Translations under genes and position numbers: made by a program
From: Planctomycetota bacterium
Lineage (GTDB): Bacteria; Planctomycetota; Phycisphaerae; UBA1845
Direction: 5' to 3'
Assembly: GCA_024278775.1 (NCBI GenBank)
Contig: JAJRSP010000230.1
Location: 1 to 19,431, forward strand
Length of the DNA: 19,431 nucleotides
Shown here: positions 1 to 7,745 of the stretch, one piece after another
Position numbering within the stretch: the stretch's first letter is position 1
How the letters are laid out: the number at the start of each line of letters is the position of its first letter
Notes under the pieces: model-generated
Told to the model about the DNA's origin: nothing
Database searches by the model: none
Seen by the model: the letters and a program-made list of their open reading frames with translations, nothing else

Positions 1-48
1 ATCTATCGGCACGAAACGCTACACAAATTGAGAGACTGCTCTAACGAA

Positions 49-84
49 AAGCCCCCCCTTCCGAAGGATCGAAAGGGGGAGCTT
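49..84 (-). terminator. Rho-independent terminator of the cytochrome c gene
   Basis: Bases 49-60 and 73-84 form a 12-bp stem on the minus strand with one G-U wobble. The loop is 12 nt and contains a small inner CCTT/AAGG pairing. On the minus strand the 3' arm runs into four T residues, the last two of the stem plus two more. It lies about 140 nt past the stop of the minus-strand cytochrome gene. The T run is short, but no T run exists on the plus strand, so minus is the likely direction. Confidence 0.6.
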
Positions 85-220
85 CGATTACACCAACACG
101 AAATACCGGGCCACAAAGGCCGACCCCGCTCTATGACAGAATCGGCGCGCCACCCTTCCGCCAACCGGAACCGCCTCGCTCCACATGGCCAGCATCAGCC
201 ACATCGCGCTACGGCACCCA

Positions 221-1054
221 TTACGGCAGAGCCTGCGGCAGCGTCTGCGCGTATGCACCAAGCTCGCCCGCTTCGGACAGAGTCAGCGTGCCGAACTGTT
301 GTGGCATAATCGTACCCGGCGCACCAAAGCGCACCTTGTGCAGGAACTCCCACGGGTTGTCGTTGGACAAGAAACCGGGGTACTCGGTGAATTCGTCGTG
401 GCCAGGCGGATTCGAAAGTCCGTCGTCGCCGTGACACGCGACACATGCCGTGACATAGCGGTCCATTCCGACGGTGGCATCACCCGTGAATTGTCCGGTA
501 GTAGCATCGATCACGTCATCGGTGTTGATCTGATCCTCAAGTACAAACTTGGCGAGATCCCAGAGATCGGCGTCTTCGAGTCCTGCATCGCGATAACCGT
601 GCTCCGCGGGATCAGCCAGTTTATTGAACACTTCCTGTGCCGAGAGCGTGGTTCCAAAAATCCCCATGATACCGGTTTTATGGCTTCCCGAAGCATAGGC
701 ACCGTCTACGCCCTTGTAATCCCAACCATGACACTCTTTGCAGCGCCACGTATCCGCACCCGTCCGAGCGTTCGAATCCATATCCGGACGAGAGGCCCAG
801 AGTGGATGGTCGCTGGTTGGCGCTGCCTGCCCTATTACCTCCCACCAATTGTCGTACAGCGCACCACCACGAGCGGTGCTGGCATTGGTAAACCCATCTG
901 GCGGCGTCGTACTATCCCCGCCACCACCTCCGCCACCACCACCGCCACCTCCATCCGGAGGTGTTGTGGGGATAGAGGTTGGGCACCCCAGCATGAGAGA
1001 CACGACAGGCAGTAAAAAAACTAGTCCGATACGAGACATCTTGGCACGAATCAT
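221..1054 (-). CDS. Di-heme cytochrome c lipoprotein
   Basis: This 277-residue protein is probably a periplasmic, membrane-anchored electron carrier; its partner is unknown. A lipoprotein signal spans residues 1-24 (hydrophobic core, then LMLGC with C24 as the lipidated cysteine). A low-complexity linker follows, with 12 consecutive glycines at 35-46 flanked by two copies of TTPPDG. Two class I c-type heme sites follow: CKECH at 105-109 and CVACH at 204-208. Candidate axial methionines are M130 (TGIM) and M250 (GTIMP). The start at 1054 is supported by AAGGA 9 nt upstream; an in-frame ATG at 1039 is less likely. The gene stands alone, with a terminator downstream. No oxidase or dehydrogenase partner is in the window, so the specific role cannot be named. 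The heme motifs are seen; the two-domain fold and location follow from the family. Confidence 0.9.
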   Translation of the reverse strand: MIRAKMSRIGLVFLLPVVSLMLGCPTSIPTTPPDGGGGGGGGGGGGDSTTPPDGFTNASTARGGALYDNWWEVIGQAAPTSDHPLWASRPDMDSNARTGADTWRCKECHGWDYKGVDGAYASGSHKTGIMGIFGTTLSAQEVFNKLADPAEHGYRDAGLEDADLWDLAKFVLEDQINTDDVIDATTGQFTGDATVGMDRYVTACVACHGDDGLSNPPGHDEFTEYPGFLSNDNPWEFLHKVRFGAPGTIMPQQFGTLTLSEAGELGAYAQTLPQALP

Positions 1055-1469
1055 AAGTGAACGTCCTTTCCATTAGAACCGTCGCGTGCCGCTCCCTCAC
1101 TCCAGGAAGCATTTGCGCGGTCGTCATAATCACCCAAGAGGCACGTCGGAGCACCTCCGCACCCACAAACCGAAAAACCTATGAGCCGAGATCAACTGCT
1201 TAGGCATGGCGTCATGTGACCACAACACACGAGGCCATTCATACCGATCGACCAACCAGACCCGGAAACTCTACTTCCGTCCATCCGAGACGCCTAAAAG
1301 GGCGTGCCTCTGAGCACCCGCGCCAACGCCGACCATGTGCAAACCCTCGGCCTACCGTGGCGCATCGTACCCCCGACCGTGAAGCTCGCAACCACCGCGG
1401 GCAATATGCTCGACGAGTAACCAGGCAACTCCACGCCCTCACATCGGAGTCAAACCACCTGTTCGCGGC

Positions 1470-1515
1470 TGGCAAGTAGTATGCCAAATGGCCGGATGTG
1501 AAATCCGCACGCCAT
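1470..1515. other. Two adjacent hairpins
   Basis: TGGCA (1470-1474) pairs with TGCCA (1482-1486). Directly after it, ATGGC (1488-1492) plus GGAT (1494-1497) pair with ATCC (1503-1506) plus GCCAT (1511-1515), with an asymmetric internal loop. They lie in non-coding DNA and could belong to a structured RNA on either strand. No known RNA family was recognised. Confidence 0.3.
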
Positions 1516-1597
1516 TCTTGGTGGCCGTTACAAAAGGGACAAACGCACCCGCATAAAACCATACGCAGAAAGAAGTTGCTTTAGATGACCAAGGGTA

Positions 1598-1630
1598 TTT
1601 GGCTAGTCTCGTTTCTACGAATTAGCTAAA
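1598..1630. other. Imperfect inverted repeat
   Basis: TTTGGCTA at 1598-1605 faces TAGCTAAA at 1623-1630 (one mismatch), with a shorter CGT/ACG pairing inside. There is no T tract on either side, so it is not an ordinary terminator. It could be an operator or part of a structured RNA. Confidence 0.3.
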
Positions 1631-1691
1631 CGTGCCGTGTGAATGTGCCGATGCGCTGCAGCTGGAACAACCAATGCTACACCCCGCATTC

Positions 1692-1749
1692 ACCCCAGAG
1701 TGACATCAACAGCATATGGTGACATCAACAGCATATGTCACACCGGGGT
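1692..1749. repeat. Inverted repeat enclosing a perfect 19-nt tandem repeat
   Basis: The unit gtgacatcaacagcatatg occurs twice back to back with no mismatch, at 1700-1718 and 1719-1737. The pair sits in a larger dyad. ACCCC (1692-1696), a 3-nt spacer and GTGACAT (1700-1706) face ATGTCAC (1735-1741), a 3-nt spacer and GGGGT (1745-1749). The symmetry of the arms and spacers argues against chance. It starts about 40 nt beyond the nadK stop, so it could act as a transcript-end structure, although no T run follows. It could also be the remnant of a small mobile element or a site bound by a protein. Confidence 0.75.
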
Positions 1750-1786
1750 AAGCTAACCACCAACTAACTAACCAGACAAAACACAG

Positions 1787-2644
1787 CTAACCATAATTCG
1801 GCGACCGACCCCAGTGAAATTTGCTCACCAGCTTGTGCCAACGTGTAAACTTAGGGTTTCGCACGACCAGGAAATCGCTTTCCGCACGACGCACGACGAC
1901 ACGATCCCCACCAGAAAAATCACAGGACACCTGCCCGTCGACAATCAACGTCGTGCCTTCGTTGACCCGAACCGCCTCGATTCCAATCTCCGCCTCGCGC
2001 TCGACAACCAACGGCTTGTGAGTGAGCGAGTGCGGATTAAGCGGGGTGATGATGATTGCCTCGACGCCCGGTTGCATGATAGGGCCGCCGGCCGAGAGAT
2101 TGTGTCCTGTGGAGCCGCTGGGTGTGCAGACTATCAGCCCATCGCCGCCGACCTCCGTGAGCGGAGCTTGGTCGATCGACACGCCAAGCTCAATAAGCCG
2201 AAACGGTGGGCCGGCCTGCACCACACAATCATTCACGGCCAGCAACGACTCCGCCCCCTGACCGTTCCTGTGAATCTCCACCCTCAGCATGGTCCGTGTA
2301 TCGACAAGAGTGTCGTCCGTAAGAATTTGGGACAAATCCGCGCCAAGCTCGTCAATGGAAAACTCCGCCAGAAACCCAAGCTTCCCCATGTTGACGCCAA
2401 TCAGGGGGATCTGTTTCGAATCGAGCGACCGCGCGACGCCAATGAGGCTGCCATCACCGCCGAGAACGACAATTCGATCGGCCTTTGCTTCGATGGCCGC
2501 TCGACCGTCCGTCCCGCATTCCGCCGCAATCAGGTTGCATGCGTCGGCGACTAACGCGCGCACGCGCCCCAGCGCCGCCACCGCCTTGGGCTTGTCGGGG
2601 TTGGCGAGAATGAACACACGTCGAGAGGAACTGGTAGTGGTCAT
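1787..2644 (-). CDS. nadK: NAD kinase
   Basis: NadK phosphorylates NAD to NADP, using ATP or polyphosphate, in the cytoplasm. Recognition rests on the GGDG motif at residues 62-65 (LGGDGSL), the NMGKLGFL block at 85-92, the TPSGSTGHNLSAGGP segment (matching the family TPTGSTAYSLSAGGP) and ITPLNPHSLTHKPLVV near the C-terminus. The length of 285 residues is typical. I chose the ATG at 2644 because AGGA lies 9 nt upstream; an in-frame ATG at 2680 would add 12 residues that do not look like the family. It is the last gene of the cluster that includes dxs, 224 nt downstream of the dxs stop, so it may be co-transcribed or have its own promoter in that gap. NADPH is consumed by Dxr, the step after Dxs, so the neighbourhood makes metabolic sense. 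Confidence 0.93.
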   Translation of the reverse strand: MTTTSSSRRVFILANPDKPKAVAALGRVRALVADACNLIAAECGTDGRAAIEAKADRIVVLGGDGSLIGVARSLDSKQIPLIGVNMGKLGFLAEFSIDELGADLSQILTDDTLVDTRTMLRVEIHRNGQGAESLLAVNDCVVQAGPPFRLIELGVSIDQAPLTEVGGDGLIVCTPSGSTGHNLSAGGPIMQPGVEAIIITPLNPHSLTHKPLVVEREAEIGIEAVRVNEGTTLIVDGQVSCDFSGGDRVVVRRAESDFLVVRNPKFTRWHKLVSKFHWGRSPNYG

Positions 2645-2868
2645 AAACTGCGATCCTGGTGCGTACCGCGCCGAGGTCATTGCGTCCCGGGTCGCGGACC
2701 GTGTATCACCGAAGGGGCGAGTTTACCCATTCCGGCGATCGTCGACCAGTAGGCCTGGACTGGCACCCCTGAAAGACGAGGTGTGATACCGGCTCGTGTA
2801 CGAGGGCCCGGTCAGCTTTGGAGCCGCACGTACAGGTGTCCCGCGAACGGGGAGACGACGTCTGCGTC

Positions 2869-4803
2869 TTATCGGGGGAGTACCGAGGGGGTGGGTCTTG
2901 GGATGCGGTCCAGCGGTAATTCAACCGCTTCCGGCACTTCCACCAGCGACTGCACGGCCGCTGCAATGCCCGTCGCGTCAAAGTCGCAGTCGGCCAACTG
3001 CGCCGCACGCGAACCATGAGCGATAAACCGATCCTCCGGTATGCCCAAACGCAGCATGTGTGACGCGCCGAGGCCTTGCTCCTGCGCGGCTTCGAGAACG
3101 GCCGATCCAAACCCACCCACAACGGAATGGTCTTCCACAGTGATCACAGGCTTGCCGCCGGCAAAGGCCTCCCGAATCATATCCATGTCGATGGGGCGAG
3201 CGAATCGTGCATTAACCACACCCACTTCCACGCCGTCGGAAGACAACATCTCCGCCGCCGCGAGCGCATCATGGCAGACGGTGCCGTAACAAAGAATAGT
3301 GGCATCGCCTCCATCACGCATGCGCCGCGACTTTCCGACCGAGTATTTGGGGCAATCCGGAACCGGGGCCGGCACGACATCACGCGGGTAACGAATGGCG
3401 CACGCCGTATCGAGCCCGAGCCCGAGCTTCATAGCCTCAAGGAGTTCGGTCTCGTCGATCGGTGCCATCAACACCATCCCCGGAAAACCACGAAGATAAG
3501 CAATATCCAGGAAACCGTGATGCACCGGCCCATCGCTACCGACCAAACCCGCACGGTCCAGGCAGAACATCACGGGCAGCCCCTGCAGCGATACCTCCTG
3601 AAATATCTGATCGAACGCACGCTGAAGGAACGTGGAATATATCGCCACGACAGGACGCATACCGGCCTTGGCAAGACCGGCCGCGATATCCACCGTGCAG
3701 CTTTCAGCGATGCCAATATCACGGTATCGCTCCGGAAACTGATCCGCAAACTGAGACAAACCCGTGCCGTCCGGCATGCCCGCCGTCATCGCATAAATAG
3801 TATCGTCCGTCTCTGCGAGCGAGGACAGCGTGTCGACAAAGGCACTGGTCCAGCTTCGACCGCTGCTACCCTGAAGCGTCACCTTGCCGCTCTCTACGGT
3901 GAACGGCTTCAAGCTGTGGAACTTGCCCGGCTCAGCCGACGCCCAATCACACCCCTTGCCTTTGACGGTTTGCACATGGAGCAGCACCGGATGCTGGGCA
4001 TAGCGGAGTACCTCCAGGATGTCGACCAGGTGTTTGATGTCATGTCCGTCGACCGGACCGACATATTGCAGACCCATCGCCTCGAACACTTGCCCCGGCG
4101 ACACCGTGGCTTTGATGCCCTCCTTGAGGTGGGCGATCATGTCAAACACGGGCTTCCCGAGCAGAGGAAGTCTCGGCAAAATCTTCTTCGTATGCGCTTT
4201 TACGTCCTCGTAGAAATTGCTTGCACGAAACTTCGCCAGGTATTCCGCGATGGCACCCTGCGATGGGGAAATACCCCACTCGTTATCGTTGAGCACCACC
4301 AGAAACTGCCGCTTGAGTGTCCCGGCTTGGTTGAGCCCCTCAAACGCCACGCCGTTGACGATGCTCGCATCCCCCACTAACGCCACGACGCGGCTGTCTC
4401 GCTTCATCGCCGAGTCACCCCGTGCCAGCCCGACAGCCGTCGCCACTGCGGTCCCGGCGTGCCCCACATTGAACAGGTCAAACTCACATTCGTCGATATT
4501 GGGGAACCCACTGATCCCCCCGTCCCGACGAAGCGTATCAAAGCGCTCCTCACGACCGGTAAGCAATTTGTGTGGATAACACTGGTGCCCGACATCCCAG
4601 AGCAGGCGATCCTGCGAAAAATCAAACACCCGGTGGAGCGCGATGGTCAACTCCGTCACGCCGAGATTGCTGGTGAGGTGGCCGCCGCGCTTCCCCACGA
4701 CTTCGAGTATCCGTGAGCGGATTTCTTCGGCAAGCTGCGGCAATTGGTCGAGAGACAGGGCGCGTACGTCGGCCGGCGTTTTGATCTGTGACAACAAGTT
4801 CAT
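2869..4803 (-). CDS. dxs: 1-deoxy-D-xylulose-5-phosphate synthase
   Basis: This thiamine-diphosphate enzyme joins pyruvate and glyceraldehyde 3-phosphate, the first step of the MEP isoprenoid pathway. The 644-residue protein shows the full family order: GHLTSNLGVTELT at 41-53, WDVGHQCYPHKLLTGR at 69-84, the cofactor site GDA...NDN at 144-174, YVGPVDGHD, then the pyrimidine-domain block around DIGIAESCTVDIAAGLA and YSTFLQRAFDQ. A C-terminal transketolase domain ends the protein. The start at 4803 is supported by GAGG 7 nt upstream; the open frame extends to 4890 but that extension lacks family character. Two motif changes stand out: the third residue of the GDG motif is alanine, and the usual EQHAV is ESCTV. 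The Glu that acts in catalysis is kept. It lies 139 nt downstream of ispA, with a TATAAT box in the gap. Confidence 0.96.
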   Translation of the reverse strand: MNLLSQIKTPADVRALSLDQLPQLAEEIRSRILEVVGKRGGHLTSNLGVTELTIALHRVFDFSQDRLLWDVGHQCYPHKLLTGREERFDTLRRDGGISGFPNIDECEFDLFNVGHAGTAVATAVGLARGDSAMKRDSRVVALVGDASIVNGVAFEGLNQAGTLKRQFLVVLNDNEWGISPSQGAIAEYLAKFRASNFYEDVKAHTKKILPRLPLLGKPVFDMIAHLKEGIKATVSPGQVFEAMGLQYVGPVDGHDIKHLVDILEVLRYAQHPVLLHVQTVKGKGCDWASAEPGKFHSLKPFTVESGKVTLQGSSGRSWTSAFVDTLSSLAETDDTIYAMTAGMPDGTGLSQFADQFPERYRDIGIAESCTVDIAAGLAKAGMRPVVAIYSTFLQRAFDQIFQEVSLQGLPVMFCLDRAGLVGSDGPVHHGFLDIAYLRGFPGMVLMAPIDETELLEAMKLGLGLDTACAIRYPRDVVPAPVPDCPKYSVGKSRRMRDGGDATILCYGTVCHDALAAAEMLSSDGVEVGVVNARFARPIDMDMIREAFAGGKPVITVEDHSVVGGFGSAVLEAAQEQGLGASHMLRLGIPEDRFIAHGSRAAQLADCDFDATGIAAAVQSLVEVPEAVELPLDRIPRPTPSVLPR

Positions 4804-4902
4804 CAATGTCCTCTGTGTATGACGCTTCCCACGTTGATCGTCCCGACCACACTTCGAGCTCCCCGACACCCCATCGGCGGATCCACTCACGTTACTGGTG
4901 TG

Positions 4903-4908
4903 ATTATA
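4903..4908 (-). promoter_or_regulatory. Possible internal promoter -10 box for dxs
   Basis: A perfect TATAAT reads on the minus strand at 4908-4903, in the 139-nt gap between ispA and dxs. Transcription would start near 4896, giving a leader of about 93 nt before the dxs ATG. No good -35 is seen 15-19 nt upstream, so this may be an activated or weak promoter, or chance. Confidence 0.35.
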
Positions 4909-4942
4909 GCGAAACCTAACCCGAACGGGACAGTCAGAACTT

Positions 4943-5893
4943 TCAATAATTTCGATCAGCTACACAAACCGCCAGGTGGCGCAAATCGTCTGCGTCAGTT
5001 CCAAACACCTGAAGCTGTTTCAGGGCATCACAGGCCGCCTCTCGTGCGGCCACCCGGCTCGCATCGATTCCTACGCACTGCGGGTAGGACTGCTTGCCCG
5101 CCCCGGCGTCCTTACCCGTGCGTTTGCCGAGTACCTCCACCGAGCAATCCACGTCCAATAAGTCATCGGCAATCTGAAACGATACGCCCATAGCACGACC
5201 AAACCGCCCTAACGCATCAACTTTATCGGTGGTACCAAGGCCGATGAGGGCACCGAGACGACAGGCCGACCGAAACAGCGCGGCCGTCTTGCGGTCGTGG
5301 ATGTATCTGGCCCTATCGAGAGAAACGGGTTTCGTTTCCCCCTCGATATCAGCCGCCTGACCGCCGATCATGCCACACCAGCCGGCCCCCGAAGCCAACT
5401 CCGAGACAAGTGAGCCCACTAACGTCGCATCCGTCGTGTGGTCGGCAAGAATGGAGAAGGCCAGGGCCAGGAGGGCATCACCCGCCAACACGGCGATGGC
5501 TTCATCGAAGGCTTTGTGGCATGTGGGTCGACCACGGCGCAAATCGTCGTCGTCCATCGCAGGCAGGTCATCGTGAATCAAACTGAAAGCGTGTACGCAT
5601 TCGACGGCCGCGGCCACGTGCCAGGCGTGGCCGCGCGAGCCACCGACCAGCTCACAACATCGTGTCACGAGAAACGGGCGCAGCCGCTTACCCGGAGCCA
5701 ACGCGGAATAACGCATCGCCTGCTGCAAGGTGTCGGGAACGGAATCGGTCGGCGTCAGGAAGGACTCCAGCCTACGGTCGAACTCCTCGGCAAACGCCTT
5801 TATGGATTCGACGATCGCCGTTCGATCCACCGTCGTGGCAAGCCGTCCGAATTCGTCAGGAGTGGATTCGGTCGCCACGTCAACCCCACTCAT
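4943..5893 (-). CDS. ispA: Short-chain polyprenyl diphosphate synthase (farnesyl/geranylgeranyl)
   Basis: It condenses isopentenyl diphosphate with allylic diphosphates to make the C15 or C20 precursors of quinones, carotenoids and other terpenoids. The 316-residue protein has the GKRLRP substrate-binding segment at 68-73 and the first aspartate-rich motif DDLPAMD at 108-114, followed by DDDLRRGRPTCH. The second aspartate-rich motif lies in FQIADDLLDV. The region before the first Asp motif (ECVHAFSLIHDD) closely resembles bacterial IspA. The exact product length cannot be read from sequence with confidence. The ATG at 5891-5893 overlaps the adk stop as ATGA, which suggests translational coupling to adk. 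The roughly 40-residue N-terminal extension before the conserved core is weakly defined. Confidence 0.92.
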   Translation of the reverse strand: MSGVDVATESTPDEFGRLATTVDRTAIVESIKAFAEEFDRRLESFLTPTDSVPDTLQQAMRYSALAPGKRLRPFLVTRCCELVGGSRGHAWHVAAAVECVHAFSLIHDDLPAMDDDDLRRGRPTCHKAFDEAIAVLAGDALLALAFSILADHTTDATLVGSLVSELASGAGWCGMIGGQAADIEGETKPVSLDRARYIHDRKTAALFRSACRLGALIGLGTTDKVDALGRFGRAMGVSFQIADDLLDVDCSVEVLGKRTGKDAGAGKQSYPQCVGIDASRVAAREAACDALKQLQVFGTDADDLRHLAVCVADRNY

Positions 5894-6498
5894 ATTCGTG
5901 CGGAAACCACACCGCTGATCGCATCCGCTACGTCACGCAACACGCAAAGCGGCGGCTGGTCCGCGTTGACCCGCGCGATCAACTTCTTGGGGAACGAATC
6001 AAGCACCGGCTTGGTCTCGCGTTCATAGACCTCCAACCGGTTAAGAATCACGTCCCGATCGGCATCGTCGGGACGGTTGGATTTGGTGGCCCGGGCCGAG
6101 AGTCGCGCCACCAGAGCGTCGCGGTCAGCCATCATCAGATACACGACGCGCTTCACGTCGATCGCGTCACGCAACAGCTCCACCTGGGCGACGGTACGCG
6201 GGATGCCATCGAGCACGAGGGTGTGGTAGGAAGGGTCAATGTCCCCGGTGTCCATCTTGGCCTCGACATGCTTGCGGAACACACGGATGGTGAGCTCATC
6301 CGGCACGAGCTTTCCCTGTGTGGCGTAGGACAAAAACTCTTTACCGATCTCAGACTCCTTATCGAGCCCGCGAAAAATATCGCCCATCGCTAGATGAACC
6401 AGATTCGGCAACTGTCCAATGACCACTCCCTGGGTGCCCTTGCCGGTACCCGGCCCGCCAAACATCAGTATCGAGGGATAACGCTTGTCCTGCTTCAC
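5890..6498 (-). CDS. adk: Adenylate kinase / nucleoside monophosphate kinase, short-LID form
   Basis: It interconverts ATP plus AMP with two ADP in the cytoplasm. The 202-residue protein carries the P-loop GGPGTGKGTQ at 14-23, the AMP-binding segment LAMGDIFRG (family LSTGDLLR), LVLDGIPRTVAQ (family LDGFPRTxxQ) and the NRPDDADRDVILNRL stretch that follows the LID. The LID is the short, zinc-free type. The start is a GTG at 6498 with AGAGGAG ending about 8 nt upstream, one of the best ribosome sites in the window. It lies 57 nt behind the prolyl isomerase gene and overlaps ispA by 4 nt, so the three are very likely one transcript. The substrate could be another NMP, but AMP is the likeliest. 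Confidence 0.88.
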   Translation of the reverse strand: MKQDKRYPSILMFGGPGTGKGTQGVVIGQLPNLVHLAMGDIFRGLDKESEIGKEFLSYATQGKLVPDELTIRVFRKHVEAKMDTGDIDPSYHTLVLDGIPRTVAQVELLRDAIDVKRVVYLMMADRDALVARLSARATKSNRPDDADRDVILNRLEVYERETKPVLDSFPKKLIARVNADQPPLCVLRDVADAISGVVSARI

Positions 6499-6555
6499 TC
6501 AGGTTCTCCTCTGCCCTTTGGGAACCACCGCAGCGCGGCGGCTCATCACCACCCA

Positions 6556-7668
6556 CTATCCGCCGCGTTCCTTCATCCGAGCAAAATACGCCTCGCGTAA
6601 CACCGGATCGAAGACCTCGATCTTAGCTTGCCGCACGATTTTTTCATAGAGCGAAAACATCGCCCCCTCACTGAGGCGCCGTCGAAGCCGTTTCGTGAGA
6701 TTCTCCCGTTCACGCGACATCTCACGCCGCTGTGCCGGCAGACGCTCCTCCACACGAATGAGGTGATACCACTCCCCCACCCGAACGGCCCCGGAAACCG
6801 TCCCCGGCTTCAGGGCGAAGGCGGCCTGGCGAAACACCTCCGGCAACTGATCTTCCGACCTGGAAAATGGTTCGAGCAAACCGCCTTCTTGCGCACTGGC
6901 CTGGTTGGCACTGAACATTCGCGCGACCGCCTCGAAAGACTCACCAGCATCGAGACGTTCCTGAACACGGGCCACTTCCGCCGTCGTGGCCAATTGGATG
7001 TGTCGCACACGAACACGCGGTCCGTACGCCCGCTCAAACTCCGCCAGATACTCGGCCTCACTAAACGTCTGCTCACGCCGAATGATCTTACGTAGATACG
7101 CGTTACGCCGGAGCACCACGTCAAACTCGGCGGAGGAGATATTCTTGTTTTCCAGCACCGCCTGCAACAGCATGTTGGCCGACGCGTCGTCCAGCGGGGC
7201 CGTGGTAAACGGCACCCACGGATTCCAGATGCGCTCCGCCGTCATCCGCCGCTCATACGCCACGTCCGACTCGTTGATGGTGACATTCTTTTCGGATGCG
7301 AGAGCTTTGATCGCTTCGAACGCCACCAACTGTTCGAGTAGCTCCGCCCCACGAGAGCGCATCAGTAGATCGACCAGCACGCTCCGATCGATACGCCGGC
7401 CATTGACCTCGGCCACCGCTGCGCCGGAAACCATCGTGCCGGATGCCATCGAACCGGATCTCGGCGGTCGGCCAGCCAACGAGGCCTCGGGAGATCGGCG
7501 TTCACGAAAGGTGGTCTGTGGGGGAGGCGGTTTCCTGTCACGTTGCCGCCAAGCAGAACCTACCGTTTGGGAGGACGGCGCAGCGTCCGCCGGAGGTGTC
7601 GCAATCGGTGCCGCGCAACCGCAGAGCACGCCGCTCACCGCCACCACCACTGCCCGCCAACTGCGCAT
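6556..7668 (-). CDS. Parvulin-type peptidyl-prolyl isomerase lipoprotein
   Basis: Proteins of this type (SurA/PrsA/PpiC-like) catalyse cis-trans isomerisation of prolyl bonds and assist folding of exported proteins outside the cytoplasm. The 370-residue protein starts with a lipoprotein-type signal (hydrophobic core, LCGC with C18 as the likely lipidated residue). A Pro/Ser/Arg-rich linker to about residue 80 and a helical SurA-like N-domain at about 85-210 follow. The rotamase domain at about 219-310 is recognised by VRHIQL, GESFEAVA, EGGLLEPFSR, FRQAAFALKPGTVS and VGEWYHLIRVEER. A basic helical tail ends it. It is the first gene of the minus-strand cluster, with a promoter-like site at 7707-7735. 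Its link to the downstream metabolic genes is positional only. Confidence 0.88.
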   Translation of the reverse strand: MRSWRAVVVAVSGVLCGCAAPIATPPADAAPSSQTVGSAWRQRDRKPPPPQTTFRERRSPEASLAGRPPRSGSMASGTMVSGAAVAEVNGRRIDRSVLVDLLMRSRGAELLEQLVAFEAIKALASEKNVTINESDVAYERRMTAERIWNPWVPFTTAPLDDASANMLLQAVLENKNISSAEFDVVLRRNAYLRKIIRREQTFSEAEYLAEFERAYGPRVRVRHIQLATTAEVARVQERLDAGESFEAVARMFSANQASAQEGGLLEPFSRSEDQLPEVFRQAAFALKPGTVSGAVRVGEWYHLIRVEERLPAQRREMSRERENLTKRLRRRLSEGAMFSLYEKIVRQAKIEVFDPVLREAYFARMKERGG

Positions 7669-7706
7669 CGCGGTATCCCCGTCTCCGCCAATGGTACCCG
7701 CGCGGG

Positions 7707-7735
7707 AGGGTATCAGCCCGCTGACCTCCGGTCAA
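7707..7735 (-). promoter_or_regulatory. Sigma70-like promoter of the isomerase-adk-ispA-dxs-nadK cluster
   Basis: On the minus strand TTGACC (7735-7730, 5 of 6 to consensus) is followed after exactly 17 nt by TACCCT (7712-7707). The -10 is preceded by TGA, an extended -10 feature. The predicted start near 7700 leaves about 32 nt before the ATG at 7668. The -10 is poor (3 of 6). Confidence 0.45.
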
Positions 7736-7745
7736 TCCACACCGG

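Larger units (their letters stand above)
1055..1786. other. Long intergenic region with hairpins and repeats
   Basis: These 732 bases separate two minus-strand genes. Two open frames cross it (1216-1479 plus, 1239-1562 minus). Neither has an SD sequence or family motifs, and their composition does not look coding. Structure is concentrated in the half next to nadK: hairpins at 1470-1486 and 1488-1515, a dyad at 1598-1630, the tandem repeat at 1700-1737, and CTAAC(C/T) motifs recurring at 1753-1792. The part nearest the cytochrome gene presumably holds its promoter, but I could not fix a convincing -35/-10 pair. Confidence 0.6.

Noticed and set aside
185..1015. Long plus-strand open frame opposite the cytochrome gene
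   Set aside because: It mirrors the minus-strand gene, which has a signal peptide, two heme motifs, an SD sequence and a terminator. The plus frame has no family motifs.
1239..1562. 107-codon minus-strand frame starting with a cysteine-rich CGCVCPFC segment
   Set aside because: The cysteines hint at a zinc ribbon, but there is no SD sequence, third-position GC is only about 55 percent, and the remainder is Arg/Trp/Cys-rich noise.
3076..4380. 434-codon plus-strand frame inside dxs
   Set aside because: It lies wholly antisense to dxs, is rich in Arg and His as expected for an antisense shadow, and has no recognisable domain.
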